Counted from the first letter of the stretch, positions 38,660-47,554 are shown. The stretch is DNA of 64,000 bases from Kitasatospora cheerisanensis KCTC 2395 (GCF_000696185.1 NZ_KK853997.1:3208907-3272906); one strand, 5' to 3'. A program made the numbers and translations. Notes: generated by a model not told the origin, from the letters alone.

Positions 38660-40003
38660 GTGGCTCCGCGCATCACGGTCATCGGCACCGGCTACCTGGG
38701 GGCCACCCATGCCGCGTGCATGGCCGAGCTCGGCTTCGAGGTCCTCGGACTGGACATCGACCGGGACAAGCTGGCGGCGCTCGCCGCCGGCCGGGTGCCG
38801 ATGTTCGAGCCGGGCCTGTCGGAGCTGTTGCTGAAGCACGTCGCGGGTCACGAGGGTTCGACCGGGCGGCTGCGCTTCACCGACTCCTGGGAGGAGGTCG
38901 CGGCCTTCGGCGACGTGCACTTCATCTGCGTCAACACCCCGCAGCGCAAGGGCGAGTTCGCGGCCGACATGAGCTACGTGGACGCCGCGGTCGACTCGCT
39001 CGCCCCGCACCTGGACCGGCCCGTGCTGGTGGTCGGCAAGTCCACCGTGCCGGTGGGCTCGGCGAACCGGCTGGCGGCCAAGCTGGCCGCGCTGGCCCCG
39101 GCCGGCGAGCAGGTCGAGCTGGCCTGGAACCCGGAGTTCCTGCGCGAGGGCTACGCGGTCGGCGACACCCTGCACCCGGACCGCCTGGTGGTGGGCGTGC
39201 GCAGCGAGCGCGCCGAGCAGGTGCTGCGCGAGGTGTACGCGGGCCCGATCTCGGACGGCGTGCCGTTCGTGGTGACCGACTTCCCGACCGCGGAGCTGGT
39301 GAAGGCCGCCGCGAACTCCTTCCTGGCCACCAAGATCTCGTTCATAAACGCGATGGCCGAGGTCTGCGAGAGCGCGGGCGCGGACGTGGTGCAGCTGTCC
39401 AAGGCGCTGTCCTACGACGAGCGGATCGGCGGCAAGTTCCTGAACGCCGGGCTGGGCTTCGGCGGCGGCTGCCTGCCCAAGGACATCCGGGCGTTCATGG
39501 CCCGGGCCGGGGAGCTGGGCGCCGACCAGGCGCTGACCTTCCTGCGCGAGGTCGACTCGATCAACATGCGGCGCCGTTCCCGGATGGTCGACCTGGCCCG
39601 CGAGCAGTGCGGCGGCGGTTTCCTGGGCCGCCGGGTGGCGGTGCTGGGCGCGGCCTTCAAGCCGAACTCGGACGACATCCGGGACTCGCCGGCGCTGAAC
39701 GTCGCCGGCCAGATCCAGCTGCAGGGCGCGCAGGTGACGGTCTACGACCCGAAGGCGATGGACAACGCCCGCAAGATGTTCCCCAGCCTGTCCTACGCGG
39801 ATTCCGCGCTGGAGGCGGTCGAGGGCGCGCACGTGGTGCTGCACCTGACGGAGTGGCAGGAGTTCCGCGAGCTGGACCCGGCCGAGGTCGGCGCCGCGGT
39901 CGCCGAGCGCCGCCTGCTGGACGGCCGCAACGTGCTGGACGGCGACGCCTGGCGCGCCGCCGGCTGGACCTACCGGGCGATGGGCCGGCCGTACGCGGAA
40001 TGA
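38660..40003 (+). CDS. UDP-glucose/GDP-mannose 6-dehydrogenase family (probable UDP-glucose 6-dehydrogenase)
   Basis: A 447-aa NAD-dependent enzyme that oxidises a nucleotide sugar to the uronic acid. The NAD loop is ITVIGTGYLGATHAACMAEL, the substrate part LAWNPEFLREGYAVGDTLHP, the hinge VKAAANSFLATKISFINAMA, and the catalytic cysteine is in GFGGGCLPKDIRAFM. The C-terminal domain includes AVLGAAFKPNSDDIRDSPAL. GTG 38660 starts the conserved domain and has AAAGGGAA upstream. UDP-glucuronate would supply uronic acid for a teichuronic-type wall polymer, which suits the LCP genes around it. Confidence 0.92.
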   Translation: MAPRITVIGTGYLGATHAACMAELGFEVLGLDIDRDKLAALAAGRVPMFEPGLSELLLKHVAGHEGSTGRLRFTDSWEEVAAFGDVHFICVNTPQRKGEFAADMSYVDAAVDSLAPHLDRPVLVVGKSTVPVGSANRLAAKLAALAPAGEQVELAWNPEFLREGYAVGDTLHPDRLVVGVRSERAEQVLREVYAGPISDGVPFVVTDFPTAELVKAAANSFLATKISFINAMAEVCESAGADVVQLSKALSYDERIGGKFLNAGLGFGGGCLPKDIRAFMARAGELGADQALTFLREVDSINMRRRSRMVDLAREQCGGGFLGRRVAVLGAAFKPNSDDIRDSPALNVAGQIQLQGAQVTVYDPKAMDNARKMFPSLSYADSALEAVEGAHVVLHLTEWQEFRELDPAEVGAAVAERRLLDGRNVLDGDAWRAAGWTYRAMGRPYAE

Positions 40004-40031
40004 CGGCCGGCGGCGGCTCGTTCTCACCGGC

Positions 40032-40439
40032 ATGAGCTACGGAGACGACGCCACCGTCCGGAAGATCCTCACCACCTCCGGCGACACCTGGGCCGTGGTC
40101 GGCCTGTCCACCAACACCGCGCGCGCCGCGTACGGGGTGGCCCGGGTGCTCCAGCGGGCCGGGAAGCGCATCGTGCCGGTGCACCCGAAGGCCGAGTCGG
40201 TGCTCGGCGAGCAAGGCTACGCCTCGCTCGCCGAGATCCCGTTCCCGGTCGACGTGGTGGACGTGTTCGTCAACTCCGAGCTGGCCGGCGAGGTCGCCGA
40301 CCAGGCGGTGGCGAAGGGCGCCAAGGCCGTGTGGTTCCAGCTCGGCGTGGTCGACGAGGCCGCGTTCGACCGCACCCGGGCCGCCGGGCTGGACATGGTG
40401 ATGGACCGCTGCCCGGCGATCGAGCTGCCCCGCCTGTGA
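40032..40439 (+). CDS. CoA-binding domain protein (YccU-like)
   Basis: A 135-aa Rossmann-fold protein of the CoA-binding family: TTSGDTWAVVGLSTNTARAA, LQRAGKRIVPVHPKAESVLG, VDVVDVFVNSELAGEVADQA, AKAVWFQLGVVDEAAFDRTR, DRCPAIELPRL. Members bind CoA in structures but their role is not known. It follows the dehydrogenase gene by 28 bp and may be cotranscribed. Confidence 0.88.
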   Translation: MSYGDDATVRKILTTSGDTWAVVGLSTNTARAAYGVARVLQRAGKRIVPVHPKAESVLGEQGYASLAEIPFPVDVVDVFVNSELAGEVADQAVAKGAKAVWFQLGVVDEAAFDRTRAAGLDMVMDRCPAIELPRL

Positions 40440-40480
40440 CGGACCGCCCCCCGTGACGGCCCGTCAGCTCCGGCTGTCCG

Positions 40481-41355
40481 TCAGCCGCTCACCGGGAAGG
40501 CGATGTCGCAGACCTGGTCGGCCGGTTCGGCGGTCGCCCAGTCGGCGAAGTACACCTCCCGGCCGGGGCCGGTGCGCCGAGTGCCGGACTGCTCCATCCA
40601 GGCGCAGACCGCGTCGTAGGCGGACAGGATCTGCGGGTACTCCACCTGCGCCTTGGTGATGGTGGTGTACGCCTCCCGGTGCGCGGGCTCGGTGCGGTGC
40701 GCGGCGGTCAGCCCCGCGGCCCGCGCCGGGTCGATCGGCACGCAGACCTCCACCGGGCCGTCGTTGTCCTCGTCGACCTGCCCGTGGTAGACCACGAACG
40801 GGGCGGCGGCGACGCCGCCGTGGGCCGCGGCGATCGCCACCAGGCGCTCGGTGGCCTCCGGGATGAAGCGGTCCAGTTCCTCCGGCTTGGCGCGGCGCTG
40901 CTCGGTGAGCACCAGCTGCTCGGGCACGTCGCGCTGTTCGATCCGGTACATCTCGTCGATCCCTTCGAGTCCGCTCAGTTGGACGCGGAGGTGGTCGGCC
41001 AGCGTCCGCTGCGAGGCGGTCCGCCGTTCGACGGCGTCCCAGTACGCGGCGATCCGCTCGGCCGCCGCGGGCCCGGCAGGGCGAGCACCTCGGCGACCGT
41101 GGCCAGCGGCATGTCCAGTCCGCGCAGCCGGACGATCAGCCGCGCGGTGGCCAGTCGCTCCGGCCGGTAGTACCGGTAGCCGCTGTCCGGGTCGATCCGG
41201 TCCGGCGGCAGCAGTCCCTGCCGGTCGTACAGCCGCAGCGCCTTCGGCGACAGCAGGCCGCGACGGGCGAACTCACCGGTGGTGAGCAGCCGTTCCTCCT
41301 CCACGTCCGCTACGTTGCGGCCTGCCCCAGGGGCGAGGTCAAACCCGTGGTTCAT
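40481..41355 (-). pseudogene. MerR-type regulator with GyrI-like effector domain, frameshifted in this sequence
   Basis: ATG 41355 overlaps the dipeptidase stop as ATGA. The N-terminal part carries the winged HTH LLTTGEFARRGLLSPKALRL and SGYRYYRPERLATARLIVRL. At the GGG run 41069-41071 the frame breaks; one extra base gives LPGPAAAERIAAYWDAVERR, a helical linker, then the ligand domain MYRIEQRDVPEQLVLTEQRR to ADQVCDIAFPVSG at 40481. The intact protein would be about 291 residues, the size of BltR/TipA-like multidrug-sensing MerR regulators. Translational coupling with the dipeptidase is odd for a regulator and suggests co-regulation. Confidence 0.8.
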
Positions 41356-42545
41356 GCGCCGTCCAACTGCTCCCGGGTGGCGATCGACGGCCCGCGCTCG
41401 GCCTGCAGCCGGCCGGCGACGGCCTCGGCGCCGCGCAGCACCCGGACGGCGTTGTGCCAGGTCAGCTTGGACAGGTCGGCCTCGGACCAGTGGCGGTCCA
41501 GGAGTTCGGCGAGCAGCGCCGGGTAGCCGGACACGTCGTCCAGGCCGGCGGGGGTGAACGGGGTGCCGTCGAAGTCGCCGCCGATGCCGAGGTGGTCGAT
41601 GCCGGCGACCTCGCGCATGTGGTCGAGGTGGTCGGCGACGTCGGCGATCGTGGCGATCGGACGCGGGTGGGCCTCCGCGTAGGCCTGCTGCACGGCCCGG
41701 CCCTCGGGCGAGGTGTCGAACGGGCTGAAGCCGTGCGCGGTCATGTTGGCGTCGGCGGCGTACGTCCACTCGATGGCGTCGGGCAGCACGAACATCGGCA
41801 CGAAGGTGACCATCGCGACGCCGCCGTTGCCGGGCAGCGCGGCGAGCACGTCGTCCGGGACGTTGCGCGGGTGGTCGCAGACCGCGCGCGCGGAGGAGTG
41901 CGAGAACAGCACCGGGGCCTCGGAGACCCGCAGCGCGTCGCGCATGGTGTCGGGCGAGACGTGCGAGAGGTCGACCAGCATGCCGAGCCGGTTCATCTCC
42001 CGGACCACCTCCTCCCCGAACGCGGTGAGGCCGCCGTGCACGGGCTCGTCGGTGGCGGCGTCGGCCCACGGGGTGTTGGAGTTGTGCGTCAGCGTCAGGT
42101 ACCGGACGCCGAGCGCGTACAGCGCCCGCAGGGTGGCCAGCGAGGAGTTGACGGAGTGTCCGCCCTCGGCGCCCATCAGCGAGGCGATCCGGCCCTCGGC
42201 GCGGGCGCTCTCCAGGTCGTCGGCGGTCAGCGCGAGCCGCAGGTGCTCGGGGTGGCGCTCGGTCATCGCCCGCACGAAGTCGATCTGCTCCAGCGTGGCG
42301 CTGACCGCGCCGTCCCCCGACAGCCCGGCGGGCACGAACACCGACCAGAACTGCGCACCGACCCCGCCCGCCCGCAGGCGGCCGAAGTCGGTGTGCAGCC
42401 GGTGGCTCTGATCGGACGTCAGGTCGACGGCGTCCAGGTCGTACCCGGCGATGGCGCGCATCGCCCACGGCAGGTCGTTGTGGCCGTCCACCACGGGGGC
42501 GGTGCGGAGGACGGCCCTGGCACGCTCGATCAGGTCGGGAGTCAT
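41352..42545 (-). CDS. membrane dipeptidase family (peptidase M19)
   Basis: A 397-aa zinc dipeptidase (renal dipeptidase family): [17 protein letters not shown] gives the HxD metal pair, [15 protein letters not shown] the bridging glutamate, [19 protein letters not shown] and [19 protein letters not shown] the remaining histidines, and [17 protein letters not shown] the Asp near the second metal. It has no signal peptide, so it is cytoplasmic, as are the streptomycete relatives. Substrates would be short L-D or L-L dipeptides. It starts 22 bp after purE and overlaps the MerR gene. Confidence 0.93.
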   Translation of the reverse strand: MTPDLIERARAVLRTAPVVDGHNDLPWAMRAIAGYDLDAVDLTSDQSHRLHTDFGRLRAGGVGAQFWSVFVPAGLSGDGAVSATLEQIDFVRAMTERHPEHLRLALTADDLESARAEGRIASLMGAEGGHSVNSSLATLRALYALGVRYLTLTHNSNTPWADAATDEPVHGGLTAFGEEVVREMNRLGMLVDLSHVSPDTMRDALRVSEAPVLFSHSSARAVCDHPRNVPDDVLAALPGNGGVAMVTFVPMFVLPDAIEWTYAADANMTAHGFSPFDTSPEGRAVQQAYAEAHPRPIATIADVADHLDHMREVAGIDHLGIGGDFDGTPFTPAGLDDVSGYPALLAELLDRHWSEADLSKLTWHNAVRVLRGAEAVAGRLQAERGPSIATREQLDGA

Positions 42546-42567
42546 CCCCCCGTTCTACTACGTGCCC

Positions 42568-43095
42568 CTACTTGCCGAAGCCGAAGGATTCGTTTCCCGC
42601 CACCTTGGCCCGCAGCTTGCGGCCCTTCTCGGTGGCCTGGCTGTTCAGCTCGGCCTGGAACTCGACCATCTTCTCGGCCAGTTCGGCGTCGAACGCGGCC
42701 AGCATCCGCACCGCGAGCAGGCCCGCGTTGCGCGCGCCGGCCACCGAGACGGTCGCCACCGGCACGCCGGCCGGCATCTGCACGATCGACAGCAGGCTGT
42801 CCATCCCGTCCAGGTACCGCAGCGGCACCGGCACCCCGATCACCGGCAGCGGCGTCACCGACGCCAGCATCCCGGGCAGGTGCGCCGCCCCGCCGGCCCC
42901 CGCGATGATCGCCTTCAGCCCGCGCCCGTGGGCCCGCTCGCCGTACGCGACCATCTCACGCGGCATCCGGTGCGCGGACACCACATCGACCTCGTAGGGA
43001 ATCTCGAACTCGTCGAGCGCCTGCGCGGCCGCCTCCATCACGGGCCAGTCGGAGTCCGAGCCCATCACGATGCCGACAAGGGGGGACTGGGTCAT
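42568..43095 (-). CDS. purE: N5-carboxyaminoimidazole ribonucleotide mutase
   Basis: Class I PurE, 175 aa, converts N5-CAIR to CAIR in purine synthesis. Signature [20 protein letters not shown] (phosphate site), [16 protein letters not shown] (catalytic His) and [20 protein letters not shown] are intact. The ATG at 43095 has AAAGGA eight bases upstream. In other streptomycetes purK and purE are adjacent; here a tnpB element separates them (43109-44440), so purE has lost direct linkage to the purK promoter. Confidence 0.95.
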   Translation of the reverse strand: MTQSPLVGIVMGSDSDWPVMEAAAQALDEFEIPYEVDVVSAHRMPREMVAYGERAHGRGLKAIIAGAGGAAHLPGMLASVTPLPVIGVPVPLRYLDGMDSLLSIVQMPAGVPVATVSVAGARNAGLLAVRMLAAFDAELAEKMVEFQAELNSQATEKGRKLRAKVAGNESFGFGK

Positions 43096-43155
43096 TGGGG
43101 TCCTTTCATGGGTGCTCCCGGCCTCGGCCTGGAGCGGAGGTGCCGACTGACGCGG

Positions 43156-43177
43156 TGTCAGTGGTGGGTCCTAGGGT
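43156..43177 (+). promoter_or_regulatory. PafBC/RecA-NDp-type DNA-damage promoter of tnpB
   Basis: TGTCAGTG (43156-43163), eight bases, then TAGGGT (43172-43177) fits the actinobacterial LexA-independent damage promoter tTGTCRGTG-N8-TAnnnT. The -35 part also lies in the small hairpin ACTGAC-GCGGT-GTCAGT (43146-43162). The tnpB GTG comes seven bases after the -10. Confidence 0.6.
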
Positions 43178-43184
43178 GCGGGCT

Positions 43185-44408
43185 GTGAGTGCCGTTCACG
43201 TGAAGCGGGCCTTCAAGTTCCGCTTCTACCCGACCGAAGCGCAGGCAGCCGAGCTGTCGCGGACGTTCGGATGCGTGCGGCTGGTCTGGAACCGGGCGCT
43301 GGCCGCCCGGACCGAGGCGTGGGCGGAGCGCCGGGAACGGATCGACTACGGCGCGACGTCCGCGATGCTGACGTCGTGGAAGCGGACCGAGGAACTGGCG
43401 TTCCTCTCCGAAGTCTCCTCCGTGCCGCTGCAACAGGTACTTCGGCATCTGCAGGGGGCATTCGGCAACTTCTTCGCGAAGCGCGCGAAGTACCCCCGGT
43501 TCAAGTCGAGGAAGAGGTCCCGCGGCAGCGCCGAGTACACCCGGTCCGCGTTCCGCTACCGTGACGGGCAGTTGACGCTGGCGAAGATGGCCGAACCCCT
43601 GGACGTCGTGTGGTCCAGGCCGTTGCCCGAGGGCGTGGGCCCGTCCACCGTGACCGTCAGCCGCGATGCGGCGGGACGGTGGTTCGTCTCCATGCTCTGC
43701 GAGGACCCCGCCGTTGCTCCGTTGCCGCCCGTCGGCACGGTGGTGGGGGTCGACCTCGGCGTCACCTCGCTGGTGACGCTCTCCACCGGTGAGAGGATTC
43801 CCAATCCCCGGCACGAACGCCGTGACCGTGAACGCCTGGGCAGAGCGCAGCGCGAGTTGTCGCGCAAGGCGCCTGGTTCGGCGAACCGGGAGAAGGCCCG
43901 CCGCAAGGTCGCGCGGATCCATGCCCGGATCGCCGACCGGCGCCGGGACTTCTTGAACAAGCTCACGACTCGACTCGTCCGCGACAACCAAGCGGTCGTG
44001 ATCGAGGACTTGGCGGTCCGGGGCCTGCTCGGGAACCGGAAGCTGTCCCGCGCCGTGGCGGACTGCGCCTGGGCGGAGTTCCGCGCGATGCTCGCGTACA
44101 AGTGCGCCTGGTACGGCCGCGAGTTGATCACCGTCGACCGGTGGTTCCCCAGCTCCCGGCTGTGCTCGGCCTGCGGCGCCGTCCGCGACGCCCTGCCGCT
44201 GACCGTCCGCGAGTGGGAGTGCGGCTGCGGCGCGTTCCACGACCGGGACGTCAACGCGGCACGCAACATCCTGGCCGCCGGGCTGGCGGCCGCAGCCTGT
44301 GGAGACGGCGTAGGACCTCAACGGAGCACTCCGGGCGGGCGGTCGTCGGTGAAGCAGGAAGTCGTCCCACCGCCGCGCTCGCGCGCGGCGGCTCGGCCGC
44401 GAGGCTGA
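43185..44408 (+). CDS. tnpB: TnpB, RNA-guided nuclease of IS605-type element
   Basis: A 407-aa TnpB/OrfB. N-terminal helical domain begins HVKRAFKFRFYPTEAQAAEL, with the family FGCVRLVWNRALA and YPRFKSRKRSRG motifs. RuvC acids are all present: D190 in VVGVDLGVTSLVTLS, E274 in AVVIEDLAVRGL, D353/D355 in FHDRDVNAARNILAAG. The zinc ribbon is LCSACGAVRDA and WECGCGAF. So it should be a live nuclease. GTG 43185 is chosen because it begins the domain and sits seven bases after a -10 box (leaderless); longer in-frame starts would overlap the purE region. The C-terminal extension ends in SSVKQEVVPPPRS, typical of streptomycete TnpB, where coding sequence overlaps the guide-RNA scaffold. Confidence 0.92.
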   Translation: MSAVHVKRAFKFRFYPTEAQAAELSRTFGCVRLVWNRALAARTEAWAERRERIDYGATSAMLTSWKRTEELAFLSEVSSVPLQQVLRHLQGAFGNFFAKRAKYPRFKSRKRSRGSAEYTRSAFRYRDGQLTLAKMAEPLDVVWSRPLPEGVGPSTVTVSRDAAGRWFVSMLCEDPAVAPLPPVGTVVGVDLGVTSLVTLSTGERIPNPRHERRDRERLGRAQRELSRKAPGSANREKARRKVARIHARIADRRRDFLNKLTTRLVRDNQAVVIEDLAVRGLLGNRKLSRAVADCAWAEFRAMLAYKCAWYGRELITVDRWFPSSRLCSACGAVRDALPLTVREWECGCGAFHDRDVNAARNILAAGLAAAACGDGVGPQRSTPGGRSSVKQEVVPPPRSRAAARPRG

Positions 44409-44459
44409 GGGGACCCCTCCGTGGCGGAGGGGAAGGTCAATCGGTGATCGTTCCTCGCA
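44260..44459 (+). ncRNA. putative omega (reRNA) guide RNA of TnpB
   Basis: In this family the guide RNA comes from the right end of the element, overlapping the 3' end of tnpB and continuing into the flank as guide. Here three successive hairpins (44370-44391, 44392-44403, 44414-44432) end at AAGGTCAA; the guide would be the next about 16-20 nt in the purK 3' end (ATCGGTGATCGTTCCTCGCA from 44440). The 5' end at 44260 is only an estimate. Confidence 0.5.
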
Positions 44460-45594
44460 GGTAGGCGGCCGCGTGGCGGGCGCGTTCGCGGATGTCTTCG
44501 AGGTTGTCCCCGGAGACGTTGACGTGGCCGACCTTGCGGCCGGGCTTCACGTCCTTTCCGTACATGTGGATCTTGAGGCCGGGGTCGCGGGCCATGCAGT
44601 GCAGGAAGGCGTGGTACATGTCGGGGTAGTCGCCGCCGAGGACGTTGACCATGACGGTCCACTTGGCGCGGGGGCGGGGGTCGCCGAGGGGGAGGTCGAG
44701 GACGGCCCGGAGGTGGTTCTCGAACTGGGAGGTGACGGCGCCGTCCTGGGTCCAGTGCCCGGAGTTGTGCGGGCGCATGGCGAGTTCGTTGACCAGGATG
44801 CGGCCGTCGCGGGTCTGGAAGAGCTCGACGGCGAGGTGGCCGGTGATGTCGAGTTCGCCGGCGATCCGGAGGGCGAGCTGCTGGGCCTCGTCGGAGAGGG
44901 CCGGGTCGAGGTCGGGCGCGGGGGCGGTGACCTCGGCGCAGATGCCGTTCTCCTGGACGGATTCGACGACCGGGTAGGCGACGGCCTGGCCGCTGGGCGA
45001 GCGCACCACGTTGGCGGCGAGTTCGCGGAGGAAGTCGACCTTCTCCTCGGCGAGGACGTCGACCCCGGCGAGGAACGGCGCGGCGGCCTCGGCCTCGTCC
45101 TTCACGACCCAGACGCCCTTGCCGTCGTAGCCGCCGCGGACGGTCTTGAGGACGACGGGGTAGCCCTCGCCCTCGTTCGCGAAGGCGGTGACGTCGGCCG
45201 GGTCGGCGACGATCCGGTGCCGGGGGCAGGGGACGCCGATGGAGTCGAGCTTGGCCCGCATGACGCCCTTGTCCTGGGCGTTGACCAGCGCCTCGGGGCC
45301 GGGCCGGACGGCGATGCCCTCGGCCTGCAGGGCGCGCAGGTGCTCGGTGGGCACGTGCTCGTGGTCGAAGGTGATGACGTCGCAGTCGGCGGCGAAGGCC
45401 CGCAGCACGTCGAGGTCGCGGTAGTCGCCGAGCACGGTGGTGCCGACCACCTGCGCGGCCGACTCCTGGGGGGTGTCGGCGAGGAGTTTGAAGCGGATGC
45501 CCAGCGGGATGCCCGCCTGGTGCATCATGCGGGCGAGCTGCCCGCCGCCGATGACTCCGACCACTGGAAAGTTCGCATTGCCCGCTACAGTCAC
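44437..45594 (-). CDS. purK: N5-carboxyaminoimidazole ribonucleotide synthase
   Basis: PurK, 385 aa, uses ATP and bicarbonate to make N5-CAIR from AIR. ATP-grasp motifs: VVGVIGGGQLARMMHQAGIP, VLKTVRGGYDGKGVWVVKD, VLAEEKVDFLRELAANVVRS, LVNELAMRPHNSGHWTQDGA. GTG 45594 has CTGGAG upstream; the longer frame upstream is not conserved. Its TGA (44437-44439) coincides with the right end of the tnpB element, but the reconstructed empty site has TGA at the same place, so the protein is unchanged or differs in one last residue. Confidence 0.95.
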   Translation of the reverse strand: MTVAGNANFPVVGVIGGGQLARMMHQAGIPLGIRFKLLADTPQESAAQVVGTTVLGDYRDLDVLRAFAADCDVITFDHEHVPTEHLRALQAEGIAVRPGPEALVNAQDKGVMRAKLDSIGVPCPRHRIVADPADVTAFANEGEGYPVVLKTVRGGYDGKGVWVVKDEAEAAAPFLAGVDVLAEEKVDFLRELAANVVRSPSGQAVAYPVVESVQENGICAEVTAPAPDLDPALSDEAQQLALRIAGELDITGHLAVELFQTRDGRILVNELAMRPHNSGHWTQDGAVTSQFENHLRAVLDLPLGDPRPRAKWTVMVNVLGGDYPDMYHAFLHCMARDPGLKIHMYGKDVKPGRKVGHVNVSGDNLEDIRERARHAAAYLRGTITD

Positions 45595-45756
45595 GCGCTC
45601 CAGGATATCGGGGCCGGTCAAAGGCCCGACACCGGCGTGCGCGGGGGGCGTACGCACCGGGCGTGGCACGGAGCATCCCGTGGGGGCGGGTAGCCTGGTG
45701 GGCCGGATCGCACGACATCACTTATCCGATCATGTGAAGCATACGGAGCAGCCCGC

Positions 45757-46278
45757 ATGACGAGCGCCATCGAGACGCGTCCCTCCCTGGTCCAGCGGCT
45801 GCGCGGGCTGTCGCTGGAAGCGATCGGATTCGCCGTCATCGGCGCCTCCGGCGTGGTGGTCAACTTCGCACTGTTCTGGATCCTCAACAACGGCTTCGGC
45901 CTGGCCTCGCTGCGCTCCAACATCGCGGCCACCCTGGTGGCCATCGCCACCAACTACCTGGGCTACCGGTACTGGCTGTACAAGGACCGCGACGCCGCCT
46001 CCCGCAAGCGCGAGATCACGCTGTTCCTGCTGTTCAGCGGCATCGGCATGCTGATCGAGACCGGCACCCTGGGCTTCACCCAGTACGTGCTGGGCCTGGA
46101 CACGCCGTTCGAGAAGCTGGGCGGCAAGTTCCTCGGCCTGGTGGTGGCCACCGTGTTCCGCTTCATCTCCTACCGCACCTGGGTGTTCAAGGCGATGCCG
46201 GAGCTGGAGGACCCCGAGGTGGTGCAGGAGGCCGAGCTGCTGCTGGCCGCCGAGGACAGCCGCTCGCTGGCCAACTGA
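45757..46278 (+). CDS. GtrA family membrane protein
   Basis: A 173-aa protein with four membrane segments: AIGFAVIGASGVVVNFALFWIL, IAATLVAIATNYLGYRYWLY, LFLLFSGIGMLIETGTLGFT and FLGLVVATVFRFISYRTWVF, the standard GtrA/DPMS layout. These proteins help translocate lipid-linked sugars. It is divergent from purK (162 bp between starts) and ends 25 bp before the sensor kinase gene on the opposite strand. Confidence 0.9.
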   Translation: MTSAIETRPSLVQRLRGLSLEAIGFAVIGASGVVVNFALFWILNNGFGLASLRSNIAATLVAIATNYLGYRYWLYKDRDAASRKREITLFLLFSGIGMLIETGTLGFTQYVLGLDTPFEKLGGKFLGLVVATVFRFISYRTWVFKAMPELEDPEVVQEAELLLAAEDSRSLAN

Positions 46279-46302
46279 CGAGGCGTCACCGTCCGGGCGG
46301 GG

Positions 46303-47541
46303 TCAGTCCTCCGCGTGGGCGAGGAACAGCGCGAACACCGGCGGCCGCAGCGACAGCAGTTCGAGGCGGCCGCCGTCGGCTTCCGCGAGGTCACGGGCGA
46401 CGGCCAGTCCGATCCCGGTGGAGTTGCGGCCGCTGACGGCCCGTTCGAAGACCCGGTTGCCGAGCTCGCGGGGGACGCCCGGCCCCTCGTCCTGGACCTC
46501 GGCGACGACCGAGCTGCCGGAGCGGCGGGCCCGCAGCGTGATGGTGCCGGCGCCGTGCATCAGCGAGTTCTCGATCAGGGTGGCCAGCACCTGGGAGACG
46601 GTGCCGGGGGTGCCGATCACCCGGACCTCGCGCAGGCCCTCGACGACGAGCTGCCGCCCGCTGTCGCGCAGCGTCGGTCCCCACTCCTCGACCTGCTGCT
46701 TGAGCACCTCGTCGAGCCCGAAGGTCACCGCGGTGGGGCTGTTGGGGTCGCGCTGGTTGGTGAGCAGCCGCTGCACCACGTCGGTGAGCCGTTCCACCTG
46801 CTGGAGGCCGATGGCGGCCTCCTCGCGGACGGTGTCGGGGTCCTCGGCGAGGGTGGTGATCTCCTCCAGCCGCATGGACAGCGCGGTGAGCGGGGTGCGC
46901 AGCTGGTGCGAGGCGTCGGCGGCGAGCCGGCGTTCGGCGGTGAGCATCCGGGCGATGCGCTCCGCGCTGGTGTCCAGCACCTCGGCGATCCGGTCGAGTT
47001 CGGGGACGCCGTAGCGGCGGCCCTGCGGGCGGGGGTCGCCGGAGCCGAGCCGTTCGGCGGTCTCGGCGAGGTCGGTGAGCGGGCGGGCCAGCCGCTTGGC
47101 CTGCCAGACGGCGAGGGCCACGGCGGCCTGCACGGCGAGCAGGGCGACCACGCCGAGCAGCAGCAGCATGTTGCCGATCTCGTGGTCGAGCGCGGTGCGG
47201 GACTGGGCGACGGTGACGGTCTCGCCGCTGGCCCCGCTCTCGGTGGCGGTCAGCGCCTCGCCCTCGACCGGGCGGCCGAGGGCGATCTGCGGCTGTCCGG
47301 GGATGTCCACGGTGACGTAGAAGTTCTCGGTCACCACGGCGGCGAACTTCTCGCCGCTGACCGGCTCGCCCGCGGCGAGCCGGCTCTCGACCAGTCCGAG
47401 CACCCGGACCGCGACCGCGTCGACCCGGTCGTTGGCGGCGTTGACGATCGACTGCTTCTCGATCAGGGCCAGCGGCACGCAGAACACCGCGACCACCACC
47501 AGGACGACGCCCAGCAGTGAGTTGATCATCCTGCGCTTCAC
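46303..47541 (-). CDS. two-component sensor histidine kinase
   Basis: A 412-aa kinase with two membrane segments (INSLLGVVLVVVAVFCVPLA and LLLLGVVALLAVQAAVALAV) flanking a 110-residue sensor region, a HAMP domain (RLARPLTDLAETAERLGSGD), HisKA with RRLAADASHQLRTPLTALSM (phospho-His) and HATPase (LIENSLMHGAGTITLRARRS, VQDEGPGVPRE, GIGLAVARDLAEADGGRLEL). GTG 47541 is ten bases from GAAGG in the end of the regulator gene; ATG four codons later is an alternative. It forms an operon with the upstream response regulator. Confidence 0.92.
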   Translation of the reverse strand: MKRRMINSLLGVVLVVVAVFCVPLALIEKQSIVNAANDRVDAVAVRVLGLVESRLAAGEPVSGEKFAAVVTENFYVTVDIPGQPQIALGRPVEGEALTATESGASGETVTVAQSRTALDHEIGNMLLLLGVVALLAVQAAVALAVWQAKRLARPLTDLAETAERLGSGDPRPQGRRYGVPELDRIAEVLDTSAERIARMLTAERRLAADASHQLRTPLTALSMRLEEITTLAEDPDTVREEAAIGLQQVERLTDVVQRLLTNQRDPNSPTAVTFGLDEVLKQQVEEWGPTLRDSGRQLVVEGLREVRVIGTPGTVSQVLATLIENSLMHGAGTITLRARRSGSSVVAEVQDEGPGVPRELGNRVFERAVSGRNSTGIGLAVARDLAEADGGRLELLSLRPPVFALFLAHAED

Positions 47542-47554
47542 GCCGGGTGGACCT

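Larger units (their letters stand above)
43109..44440 (+). mobile_element. IS200/IS605-type (IS1341-like) tnpB-only element between purK and purE
   Basis: The element holds a single intact tnpB and no tnpA. Left end: a subterminal palindrome GCTCC-C-GGCC-TC-GGCC-T-GGAGC at 43114-43135. Right end: hairpins at 44370-44391, 44392-44403 and CCCCTCCG-TGG-CGGAGGGG at 44414-44432, then AAGGTCAA. Left flank ends TTTCA(T) (43104-43109), so the TAM/target is probably TTTCA or TTCAT; one base is ambiguous at both ends. Rejoining the flanks gives purK ...ITD/E-TGA, AAAGGA, then ATG of purE, a compact operon junction. That reconstruction is the main support for the boundaries. No duplication is expected in this family. 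Confidence 0.8.
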
